Source: Porogramme epimiltina
Lineage: Eukaryota > Basidiomycota > Agaricomycetes > Polyporales > Polyporaceae
Direction: 5' to 3'
Assembly: GCA_900155495.1 (NCBI GenBank)
Contig: FTLJ01000099.1
Coordinates: 1 to 36,405 of the forward strand
DNA length: 36,405 bases
Positions within the stretch are counted from its first letter, which is position 1. Each line of letters begins with the position of its first letter. The notes under the pieces are model-generated. The model saw only the letters and a program-made list of their open reading frames with translations, was not told the DNA's origin and did no database searches. Position numbers and translations under genes: made by a program. Of this stretch, positions 1 to 9,657 are shown piece after piece.

Positions 1-187
1 AGGTGGCGCCCGGTCGGCGCTACCTTACATGACCCTGCTCCCGCACTTTTGCTGATGACGCTAACTCGGAGGCACACATTACATCACTGCATGAGACACT
101 GGAAACTTGTTCGGGTAGTCGACCGACGTGTCCCACAACTGTATTGCCCTGCCACATTTCAAACTACCGTCCCGAGTCATGTTCGTA

Positions 188-2039
188 TCAGTTTATCGTG
201 GAGTCGGTAAACGGAGTCGTAGCAAAGCCGACACGACTGTTGGCAATGTCAAAAACGTAGTAAAAGCGCTCCAGGAAGGTCATGCCGTCGATGAAGTCGA
301 GTCCCTCCCCACTCGGAGTGCCGAGATCGTTCACTATGAGGTAGACGAAGTCTGAGGTGCCTCCAATGGCCGAGTTGAGCTGTGGTCCGCCGTTGACGTC
401 AGAGACGCTCCATACCCAATGGTAGACGCACACTCACCGCACGGGGCCAGATCTGAGCATTCGGGGTAAACTCGAATGTGTTCTGCAGCGGCATTAGGAC
501 GAACATTTGTATGCAGTGAGAACAAATTGGCTCACATTGCCAATGTTGAAGAAAAGGCTCTGCAGGTTGGCAAACTGTGCAGGTGTAAGGCGAAGAAGCC
601 CGGTCGTAGAGTCGAGGACTGCGCCGGTAACGGTCTGGTAGGTGTCGAAAGCATCTAATCATTGAGATTGTAAGGGAGAGGCTCTTGTATAGTACACTTG
701 GATCTCTCACCGGTCGCGAGTAGAAGGAGCGTAGTTCCAGTATCGGTCACGCCTGATGTAGCCGCTAGGATTGTCATCCCGGTTGCTGAACCGTAGGTGA
801 TCGACTGGTCTACACCAACGAACATGGTCGATGGAGACGTTGACGTGATAGGGCTTTGACAACATTTCAGATGCGTACCGACATTGAGCACTGTATCTCA
901 CTTACACGAACTCCAAGGGCCCTGTAAATTTGCTGGTGTCGATTCCGCCGAAAGAAAGCTCTCCGTTCAAGGCGTTATCCAGTGTCGTAGTCGGCTCAAA
1001 AGAAATACCGATTTCGTGAGCGTCGATGAGACCTTGAGAAAATGCATTGTCCGTCACGGTAGGAATGCAGGTGCTGGTGTCGGGCGACAAAGTACCTAAG
1101 ATGTTTCATCAGTAGGCCATCACCATGAATCCTGGAAAATGTTAAACTCACCGCAAGTCAAGTCCACTGGGCCAATGCTAAGGGGAGATCAATTCAGTGG
1201 GTAATGGGTTAGAGAGAAGACGCGATAGCCACACGTACCCGATGATGCCGTCGACACCATCAAATCCTTGAGAAAGTAAGGCTGAGCCAAAGGATTGGTT
1301 TTCGATGGCAAGCCCGTTGGCTAGGGTGACCGTATCCACGAATTCTTGTCCTAGGGATCCACAGATTAGTGAACAGCCTTTGAACGTGTTGTTTCTAGGC
1401 CATACCTATGACGAAACCTGAACCATAGGTGACGGACTGCAATTCCAGACGTCAGTTAGCTCGTCTTGAGCAGGAGCATTGAAGCCGTAAGATGTACCAC
1501 GTACTACTAGCTGCCCAGTACTCTGTGTTGTTCCACTGGGTCTGAATGGGTTCGTGAAGGTTTGCGCCCCGACCCAAGTGTTTGAACTGCCTGTGTCAAT
1601 AAGTAACGTAACTGAGACGGTATGATTGGTTTGTTAGCTGTGTATATTAGCATTCGTTGGTGGCGCTTACAGTTCCTTCCCCCGATTGTAACCTATCGTC
1701 GCGCTTTCTATTAGCTAAAGCCCATAAAGTGCAAAGCGAAAGTCTCACAGTAGTGACGTAGTCAACTGCCTGGTTTGTCGCAGATACATCGAACACCGCC
1801 GCCTGCTGGAACGCGCTAGTGCCGGCTGAGCCTGCGAAGTTTCCGCGAGCCTTGAGCATCTTCGCGCGTGCCTGGTCCTGCTTCACGATGTTCGGTACGC
1901 CCGTCATATTGACCCGCCTCACAAACGGCAGAGAGATGGGGACCGCGTCGCGGCGAACTACGCCAGCCTCGGTGCCCATAGGTCGGAGCATGGCAACCAG
2001 GACGGCCACAAAGGCGCTGTTAAGTCGAGCAAGCATCAT
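188..2039 (-). CDS. Secreted aspartic protease (polyporopepsin-like, A1 family), copy 1
   Basis: Pepsin-fold endopeptidase, expected to be secreted. It reads as 11 exons: 2039-1749, 1692-1671, 1611-1505, 1436-1406, 1350-1239, 1177-1152, 1095-906, 853-711, 654-536, 482-438 and 379-188. They sum to 1278 nt, 425 residues, in frame throughout. The first 25 or so residues form a signal peptide, followed by a basic propeptide (QDQARAKMLKAR). Both catalytic aspartates are visible: LLIDTGSSNTW in exon 3 and GVTDTGTTLLL in exon 8. The C-terminus ends RVGFATTPFTDSTIN. Exon 2 is a 22-nt micro-exon (VTIGGRN) that the neighbouring copy lacks as a separate exon. The downstream exons match the neighbour in length and phase almost exactly, so this is a tandem duplicate. 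The start could be either of two adjacent ATGs. Family assignment is firm; substrate is unknown. Confidence 0.88.
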
Positions 2040-2979
2040 CCCTGTGTGAGTAGGTTATGAAGGAGTAACACGGTAGAGATGGGTGTGGGCTGTTGGAACG
2101 AGTCCCAGAGATTACGCTGGAGGTGCGCGTAGTGCTGAGGGTGGGGTCGGGAGGCCGCATTTAAAGCTTTGCGGGACGCCGTTGTCGAGCTGCAAGGAGT
2201 CCGTTTATCGTGACCGTGAGAGCTGTTGAGCTATTGCTGAGCACTGTGTCCTCGTCAAACTAGCCAGAGCATCGGATGCAGAATTGCCGAATATGTTGTA
2301 TGACGATAGCTTGCCGAGATTTCGTCGTCGGCATATCGATGAATCTCTTCTTGAAGTCCAAAAAGTTGGGTCGTTCACAGGGAGCTGTTAAAATTGTTCC
2401 AAAATGCGAGTCAGTCGGCCGTCCGAGGGAAACCATGAACGCTTTGTGGTACCGTCAATCCATCCATGCGATGAAGAAGTTGTACGGAAGCAGATACAAC
2501 GCTGCGGAAGCGATCAGCAAGGCTGTTGGATGATGGTGACGTCATAAGATTCCGTGCCTTCTTGAGCTAACCCCTGAAAGCATTTCAGTGCAGCCGTTCG
2601 GCCGTTATCAGCGCACTCAGTGTGAATTTAAAGGACCGGGGACACCACAAGGTTGGCCGATGACGCAACGCACGCCCTCTTGCTTTGCAGGCGCATAGTC
2701 ATCTCATGAGCGGACGAAACATTGCGAAAGCACGCTGCACTCACAACCTCATAGTTGGACCTCTCGAATATCATAGTAGAACGGTACACACACGTACACA
2801 TAGATACGAAGTTGCTCGTAACCAATATCGATACATTAGTTAGGGCGGACCTACATCACAGGGAACCTAATCGTGGTGGAGTTGTCCAATCCACCCCAAG
2901 CGAAACGAAGCCAGTACGAGGACATCAGAACACTTCTTCATCTGCTTAATGACCATCTTTCTCCAACCGCTCCAGCTGC
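2040..2979. other. Intergenic region between the two protease genes
   Basis: This holds the promoter of protease copy 1 and the 3' flank of copy 2. A TTTAAA box on the minus strand at 2160-2165 lies about 120 nt upstream of the copy 1 start. An 85-codon plus-strand frame at 2276-2533 resembles nothing I recognise, and I do not call it a gene. Confidence 0.5.
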
Positions 2980-4773
2980 CTAGTTGATGGTCGAGGTCGT
3001 AGCCTGGGTCGTCGCGAAGCCGACCTGGCTGTTTGCTGAGTCGAAGACGTAGTAGAACCGTTCGAGGAAGACCATGCCGTTGACGAAATCGAAGCCCTCG
3101 CCGCTCGGGGACCCAAGGTCGGCCGTGATGAGGTACACAAAGTTGGTTGAGCCGCCGATGGCCGTGTTGAGCTGTGGAGCATATTCGCGTCTACGGTCAG
3201 GGGGCATGATGGTGGAAGATGCCAGTCAGAAACGCACAGCACGAGGGAAGATTTGGGCGTCGGGTGTGAACTCGAGCGTCGTCTGTATCAAGTGATGGTT
3301 TGTTAGCGCCCGAAGGTTCGTCCATGCATCGGGGTGCTCACGTCGCCAATTTGGAAGAACAGACTCTGGAGATTCGCGAACTGAGCGCGGGTCAGACGCA
3401 ACAGGCCAACGTTATTGTCGAAGACGGCACCGGTCGCCGTCTGGTACGCTTCAAATGCATCTGCGGCCCAGGACGTTTAGATCGATGGACAGTGGAGCTC
3501 AGAAAGCTACGTACCAGTAGCCAGAAGGAGAAGGGTCGTGCCAGTATCGGTGATTCCGGCCGTTGTGGCAAGGATTGGGGTGCTTGCGGAGCCGTAGGTC
3601 ACGCTTTGGTCAATCCCGACGAACTCGCTTGCGGGCGCGGTGCTTGTGATGGGCCTGTAAATACCCAAGTTAGCACTTGGTACAATCTAAGACAGGGGAG
3701 CATGTCATACACGAAGTTCAGGTCGCCAGTGAACTTGCTCGTGTCCACGCTTCCGAATGTGAGCTCCCCGTTTGTGCTTTCGATGCTCGTTGTGGGCGCG
3801 AAGGAGATGCCGATGAGTTGTTCATCAATCAGTCCCTGGGCGAACGCGTTGTCGATGACAGTCGGAATGCATTCCGTGTCGTCGGGGAAGAGCGTTCCTT
3901 CGGACAAGGTGAGTCTACTGTCTCCATGGATTTCCCGAAGGAATAAGGTACGCACCACATGTCAGATCAACAGGGCCGATGCTATACGAAAGAGAGAGGC
4001 ATATTTATTCGGGTAGTGATGCCTGCAGATGGAGAGAGCATACCCCAAGATTCCATCGACACCGTCGAAGCCCTGGTCTTCAAACGCGACACCGATGGAC
4101 TGGTTGGAGATAGTGAGACCATTGCCGAGATCAACTTGGTCGAAGAACTCTTCGCCTTGAGAGGGAGTAAGTATAAGAAATAAGGAGGCGACGGTGATAT
4201 ATTAATCTTACCAATGAAGAATCCAGATCCATAAGAAACTGCCTGAAAATGGGGCCATTTAGTATTGTAGGACATAGCGCAAGGTGACGCAAGATGACAT
4301 ACAACAAGGTCCCCGGTGATTCCCGTGGTGCTCGTTTTCGTAAACGGGGTCCCAGCACCGACCCACGTGTTGGAACTCCCCGTGTCAATGAGAAGGGAAA
4401 CTGTCCGAAATCATCAGCCGCGTGCGACCTTGTCACAAGATGAAACACGGAACGCACACTCCGTTGGGGGGCTCCCGACGCTGACCGTCGCGACGTAGTC
4501 CACGACTTGGTTCGTCGCGGGCACGTTAGCCACGACCGCAAATGGGGACTTAAGCCCGCCGGGGTTGCTCTGCGCGCGCGCCTTGAGCGCTTTCGCCCGC
4601 GCCTGATCGACGGCGAGCAGGCTCGGGATCCCCGTGGTGTTCAGCCGCCGCGTAAACGGTAGCGTCACCGCTGGCGACGCACGCTTGACCGCTCGGGCGT
4701 CAGCGAAGGGCATGAAGGTCGCAAGGACCACCGCGCAGAGCGCGACGGTGGCAAGGTTGAGGCGGGTAGACAT
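2980..4773 (-). CDS. Secreted aspartic protease (polyporopepsin-like, A1 family), copy 2
   Basis: Secreted pepsin-like endopeptidase, paralog of the gene at 188-2039. Exons: 4773-4458, 4400-4303, 4242-4212, 4155-4044, 3981-3956, 3897-3711, 3655-3515, 3460-3340, 3282-3238 and 3171-2980. They sum to 1269 nt, 422 residues. A hydrophobic signal peptide (LATVALCAVVLATFMPFADA) precedes an RAVKR stretch and a propeptide. The active-site motifs LLIDTGSSNTW and GITDTGTTLLL are intact, as is the YGSGFFIG flap region. The C-terminus is QVGFATTQATTSTIN. Seven internal or terminal exons have the same or nearly the same length as copy 1 (31, 112, 26, 45 and 192 nt are identical). Copy 2 has no intron where copy 1 has its first one. 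Both genes should be functional by sequence. Confidence 0.9.
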
Positions 4774-4860
4774 GTTCAGCTAGCGGTGGTGTCGAGGCTT
4801 TGGGGGGGTGGACGCGCCGAGGTGAGGCGAGTTAGAGACCCGCGCCCTTGGCGTGTCCTC

Positions 4861-4865
4861 ATATA
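4861..4865 (-). promoter_or_regulatory. TATA-like box of protease copy 2
   Basis: The minus strand reads GGGGTATATGAGG here, about 90 nt upstream of the start codon at 4773. The position and sequence suit a TATA element; no experimental support. Confidence 0.45.
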
Positions 4866-4873
4866 CCCCTGAG

Positions 4874-5741
4874 CATCGTCCGCACGAGCCTCTCGAACCT
4901 CTGTTGTAGGAGGTGGGAGAGGAGGCGATGTTCGTGTGCCGGCGCGAGGAAGCGGGCGAACATTGAGGTGCGCGACGGAGTACGGCCAAATGCACCGCGC
5001 CGACCCACGTCGGGAGTGAGCAGGCGGCGGCGCACTCACGATCCGTGCAAACGGGGCTGGTGTGCAGATTGTGCCTGAACCGCGCATGCGGGTGGCTCCC
5101 ATGGACTGAACGTTGCGTCTGGTTGAAGGCGCGAGCGTCGCGGAGAGCACTGGAAAGTTTGCGCTATCAGAAGTGAACCGTGGGCGGCGAGAGGTGCGCA
5201 TTCCACGGTGCTCGAGTCGGGACTTCTGCGCGAGGGGCCGATGTTGAATGTCATCTGCGCGAGGGGCCGGTGTTGGACATCATAGGGGGTACATTCATGC
5301 CTGGGAACGCTTCTACAAGCGGAGAAACCACAGGTAAAACAACGGAGGTTTGAGCTGTACGGAGCCAAGGTGGGTAGTACACGCGTCGTATACGGTGTCG
5401 AGGCGACTATCGTGGAGTGATTAGTGGATCTCACGGATGAATGAGAGCACAGCTTACCCCGGCCGTTTCTGCATACAGTAAGAGGTTTCGACTCTCACGG
5501 GGGTTGGGGTTCGCAAGTCGCGTGATTTGAATTGCACTCACGGCTCATGCAGGAGTAGTGTAGATGCGGTATTCCGGCCACCACAGGTTTCAGGTTTGGA
5601 GAGATAACAACATCGCTCGCGCGCTCTGACGACATAGTGTCGATTAGTGGGGATCACGATTACGCTCAGTATACACTCTAGACCCGTCTTCGAAGGCCTT
5701 TAGCACCGACAAAGATGACCCAGGGAACACGTAGACGAACC
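4874..5741. other. Intergenic region with a two-copy 29-bp tandem repeat
   Basis: No convincing gene lies between the start of protease copy 2 and the stop of the butyrobetaine-hydroxylase-like gene. The open frames here are GC-rich and unlike known proteins. It includes the tandem repeat at 5226-5283. Confidence 0.5.
5226..5283. repeat. 29-bp tandem repeat, two copies
   Basis: Copies at 5226-5254 and 5255-5283 both begin CTGCGCGAGGGGCCG and differ at only a few positions. The repeat lies in intergenic DNA upstream of protease copy 2. Function unknown. Confidence 0.75.
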
Positions 5742-7023
5742 TCATCCATCGAGCTGAGTCCCCAATATCCGCCCCCTGTCCATAACCGCATCCGCTTCAA
5801 GATAACATCCCTTCAGCCATCTATTCGTCTCCTCCTCGCTAGTCTCCGCCTCACGCTCCGTGAACGCCGTCCGCGCATGCAACACACGGCGGTTGTCGAA
5901 CAGCACCGCGTCGCCCTCCTTCAGCAGGTACTCAAACCGCACTGCGGGGTCTTCAAGCATGCGGGCAAATTTGCCGAGCGCACCGTAAAACTTCGCTGGG
6001 GTGTCCAGCGGGAGCGGTGCCTGGAACGGCGGGGAGTAGTTGACGAACTCGACCTCGTGCTTGCCGGTTGCAGCCGACGGGAAGCGAGACAGCTGGAGGG
6101 TGGGATGCGAGTGGTGGAGATGGTGGCCGTCGTTCACGTAGTGGAAAGCAACCGGGGTAGAAGCGAGGATGTCGAACGCAGAGGGGTCTGTTTGGCGAAG
6201 CTGGGAGGCGACGTGAGAGGCGTCGACGAAGATAGAAGTCCCGCCCTCCACGCGATTTCGGAGGCAGTGGAGGATCTGGTAGCGTGGGGGGTGTTGGAAG
6301 TATCTACCGGAAATATGAGGTAGGGAATAGGTTGGATTGGCAGAAGACTTACAAGAGGTCCATATGCAAGCCCAAGTCAACATTGGTATACGCAATGTTA
6401 CGGCTGTTCTTGATGTTCTTCACGTCCCATGTCTCCCCGTAGAACGTCCTCCGCAACTCTCCGAACCGCTCCCCTAGCTTCCTTAGCTCGCAGTCTTCAT
6501 TCGAAGTTTTCATGTTCGGCACGGACGTCACGAAAAGTAGCCCATACCGCGTGAGTTGGGTGATCGCCATGAGCAGTCCGGATGGCGTCTTGAGCGTGTC
6601 GTACGAGACGAAGAGGCTGCGCTCTTGATTGAGTCGTGCGACATTCCACTCGATTCTGTCCACATCGCGATGGAACGTGTGCACTGAATGAGGAGAGGAG
6701 TAGCGAGCAAGGAAATCGTGAGGGTAGTGAGACTGATGTCCCGAAGTCCAGGTTACGATGAGGCCATCGGGGGTCGTCCTGACACCATCTTCGACAGGCT
6801 TGATGTCAAGAGGGATGTCGGAGGACCTGTGGAGCTTCTGACGAGTAGTAGGGTGGAGGCATGAGGGACATCGACAGGAGTCGCGAAGCCAGACATAGGG
6901 GTAAGAACGACCGTTGTGGACAAGCGCGTCTTCGTGCTTGACTGTAGTGATGGAGAAGAGACGCCTGAGTGTCGATCCTCCAAGTCCCCGCCGCGATGTG
7001 CCAATACTACGGGAGACTAACAT
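5742..7023 (-). CDS. Gamma-butyrobetaine hydroxylase-like 2-oxoglutarate dioxygenase, copy 1
   Basis: TauD-type Fe(II)/2-oxoglutarate dioxygenase with an N-terminal GBBH-like zinc domain. The family includes gamma-butyrobetaine and trimethyllysine dioxygenases of carnitine synthesis. Two exons, 7023-6353 and 6303-5742, give 1233 nt, 410 residues. The first 25 residues are rich in R, S and G without acids, as in mitochondrial presequences. The N-terminal domain shows YVWLRDSCRCPSC, the CxCxxC zinc ligands. The iron-binding HxD is HMD at the end of exon 1 (GLHMDL), and the distal histidine is in DNRRVLHARTAF. The sequence matches the second copy at 26653-28068 over its whole length, with the intron at the same phase-2 site. 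Which of the two carnitine-pathway substrates it uses, or another one, cannot be told from sequence. Confidence 0.87.
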
Positions 7024-7770
7024 ACGTCGTGACTGGGGTAGTATATGTGTTGGGCAGTAGCAACGAAATATTGGCGAGACTGAAGTGGTCCAGTGATAAT
7101 CATATGCAGGAGACCAACCCGGACATATCGGGAATCATCCGCCACCCGGCAGCGGGAGTCGTCGGAACTCGTGACATACAGTGCTTCATTTTCTATCTTC
7201 ATCATATGTGATACAACATCGCGGAAACCAGAACGAACGGTCACTACCAAGGACGTCCTTGGAGACCAAGCCTTGAAGTCTGCCAACTGCCAGCTGCCGA
7301 AACTTCGCAAAACTGCATGCATGGGTACCTCTCATTCGGCCTTCACAAATGCTTCGCACTCGCTGCAGCTCTTCTGGCTAGTCTAAAATAGCCCAATTTT
7401 GGTGAAACATCTTCTGTTGGCATTGTGCGGTGGTAAGACCACTTACTGGAATATGGTTGCGTACAACGAACCTAATCATAATGCTTAATGTAGACTTGAG
7501 TCGTGCTGCGGTAGCTGGAAGGCGCTCCATTGAAAGGCCCTAGTCCTCTCAATCCCCGCCAGTAACTATTATTCAACCATTTATGCACGATTTCATGGGC
7601 TTTCCGGTGTGCTGATCTTGGATACTCATGCGTAGAAGTCGAACTCGTGCACCACGAGGACTTCGAAACCGAACCTAATGTGGCAACGAGGCTGACATCC
7701 AGCCTCACATCCCCGGCTCTCCTCAGTCCCAACGCACCACCCTCTCACTTCCTAACACCGAAAGTCGAGC
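7024..7770. other. Divergent intergenic region (promoters of 5742-7023 and 7771-8497)
   Basis: Both flanking genes start here and point outward. Short open frames in this span look random. I see no clear TATA box for either gene. Confidence 0.5.
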
Positions 7771-8497
7771 ATGTCTCCCTCTATCGATGACATTCTCAAC
7801 ATCGCACGTAAAGCAATCGACATCTTCGCCAAGCGCAGGCTAGACTGCTGCTTATTCGGCAGCACCGCCAGCTATCTCTACGGAGTCCCCCGCTCTCCGA
7901 ACGTGAGGCCGCCTCGCCTCATCGTCAGCCAAGACACTCTGACGTCCTCTCCCACAGGATGTCGACATCGTCATTCTCACCGATGCGTACACGCAAGAGA
8001 TGCTCAAAGAGATGCTCGTCCGCGCCAACCCCCGTTTCTACCTCGTCCGTTCGCGGAGCCCCACCGCGTCCTACCGCGTCCTCTGGTACCGCCTTTCCAG
8101 CAGTTTCCACCCGCGTCCTAGCGTCGACTGCAAAGTGGACGTTGTCATCCCCGGTATCCTCAACATCCCGAACGTTCCTCCCTCCCGCATTGTGACGCTA
8201 CGCGGGCTCCCTGTCATGCCGCTGGTGCCGCAGTTGATGCTGAAGCTCCAGGGGTGGGCAGACCACCGCGCGTCTGACCGCCCAGACATGCTTGCGAAGG
8301 GGCCTGTGGACGTCCGCGACATCGACGGGCTGTTGGAAATCGCGGTCGGGAAGAGAGAAAGGGTGACAGCGGAGGATCTCGCCGAGTGGCTGCCAGAAAG
8401 TATGGTCCGCACCGCAGCGGGGAGGCTGGAGTTATACACAATGTTAGGATCAAGTAGGAGCGCTGGCAGATGGCGAGAGCTGGGGTTTGCTATATGA
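7771..8497 (+). CDS. Nucleotidyltransferase-fold protein, copy 1
   Basis: A small cytosolic-looking protein of 223 residues in two exons, 7771-7902 and 7958-8497. It has the hallmark pattern of the nucleotidyltransferase superfamily: LFGSTASYLYG, then DVDIVI about 14 residues after the GS, then a third acidic residue in KVDVVIPG. That is the GS...DxD...D catalytic layout. The intron falls just before the DVD. No signal peptide or membrane segment is seen. The paralog at 8698-9445 is convergent, with only 200 nt between the stops. Related proteins form an expanded, poorly characterised family in Agaricomycetes. The nucleotide donor and acceptor are unknown. Superfamily assignment is from motif spacing only. 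Confidence 0.75.
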
Positions 8498-8697
8498 CTG
8501 AGGTGAGTTGTTGTCCTGTTCTGCTATTCATTCCGTGAGCAGTTGTCTCACGATCCTTGCGCGACCAGGTCGACACGAATCAGGATTTCGATTGGTCCTG
8601 AGGCTTGCTCAGACTGCGGCCTTCGGTATTCTTGTTCTTGTTCTATCTGCATAGATACAATTTGCGTATTCGCGGATCACGAAGCAGATTCCATGTC

Positions 8698-9445
8698 TTA
8701 TACGTCGAAACCAAGGGCCCTCCACCTCGTCCTACTCGACATAGACCCCAACACGACATATGACTTCACCCTCTCCCGCGCTGCAGAGGTCATGGACGCC
8801 GGGACCCACTCAGCGTCCTTCGTGTCAATCCGCACCCGCTTTGCGACCGCAATGTCCAGAAGCGCGTCAATGTCGCGCACGTCGGTGTACTGCTTCCGTG
8901 TCTGGTCCGGGCGCGACGACACCCGGTGGTCTGCCCACGCCTGCAGCTTGAGGAAGAGGTGCGGGACGAGGGGCATCGCGGGCAGGCCGTTGTGCGTAAG
9001 CACCTTTTCTGGGGGCACAGTGGGAATGTTCATGATCCCGGGGAGGAGGATGTCCACCTTGCAGCGCGTGGCGTAGGAGCGGCGGTATAGCGAGTGCAAG
9101 GCGCGGCCTTCTTCGTACCACAGAACCATGTATGTCGCACCGGGAGTGCGCGGGGTGAGGAGGTAGAAGTCGGAATTGGCATTGACGAGCATCCGCTTCA
9201 ACGTCTCTTGGCCATAGAGGTCCGTGAGCACGACGAGGTCGACGTCCTATGCAGAGCAATTAGCACCCAGCCGGAGATGGAGGCGCAGGTGAAGTATGAG
9301 GTGCACAAACATTAGGAATGCGGCTAGTAACGCCATACAAGTAGCTGGCCACGCTACCCACGGCGCAGCACCGCAGACCGTGACTTGCGAATATAGCGAT
9401 CGCCTTGCGCGCGATTTCTAGTACCGCGGAGGACGTGATGAACAT
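8698..9445 (-). CDS. Nucleotidyltransferase-fold protein, copy 2
   Basis: Paralog of the gene at 7771-8497, on the opposite strand and tail to tail with it. Two exons, 9445-9311 and 9246-8698, encode 227 residues. It keeps AVGSVASYLYG, DVDLVVL and KVDILLPG, so the three presumptive metal-binding acids are intact. The intron is at the same place, right before the DVD. The start chosen is the ATG that aligns with copy 1 (MFITSSAVLEIARKAIAIFA against MSPSIDDILNIARKAIDIFA); a longer open frame upstream of it does not align. The copies agree over most of their length but differ clearly, so the duplication is not recent. Confidence 0.75.
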
Positions 9446-9657
9446 GCTGGTGAGGAGAGGGTGAGAGACCGATAGGTGCTGCGGTAATGCAAGGCGAGCG
9501 CTGGAGATACTGAGTCGAAGCATACCGCAGCGACCCCAAAAGAAGCACTGGTGGGAAGAGAAGCGGTGATGAGCGTAGCATGCCTGGTCACAGCATGCAG
9601 AGGAAAAGACGAGGAAAACCAATAGCATAGGTTATACAACAAACAAGCGAAATAGGC

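Noticed and set aside
1647..2039. Reading protease copy 1 exon 1 straight through to 1647
   Set aside because: The read-through sequence lacks the residues before DTGS. A GTGAG...ATAG intron and a 22-nt exon restore the expected protein exactly in frame.
3300..4016. 238-residue plus-strand open frame
   Set aside because: It lies antisense across several exons and introns of protease copy 2, whose minus-strand model has intact active-site motifs.
5715..6323. 202-residue plus-strand open frame
   Set aside because: Antisense shadow of exon 2 of the butyrobetaine-hydroxylase-like gene; low-complexity composition.
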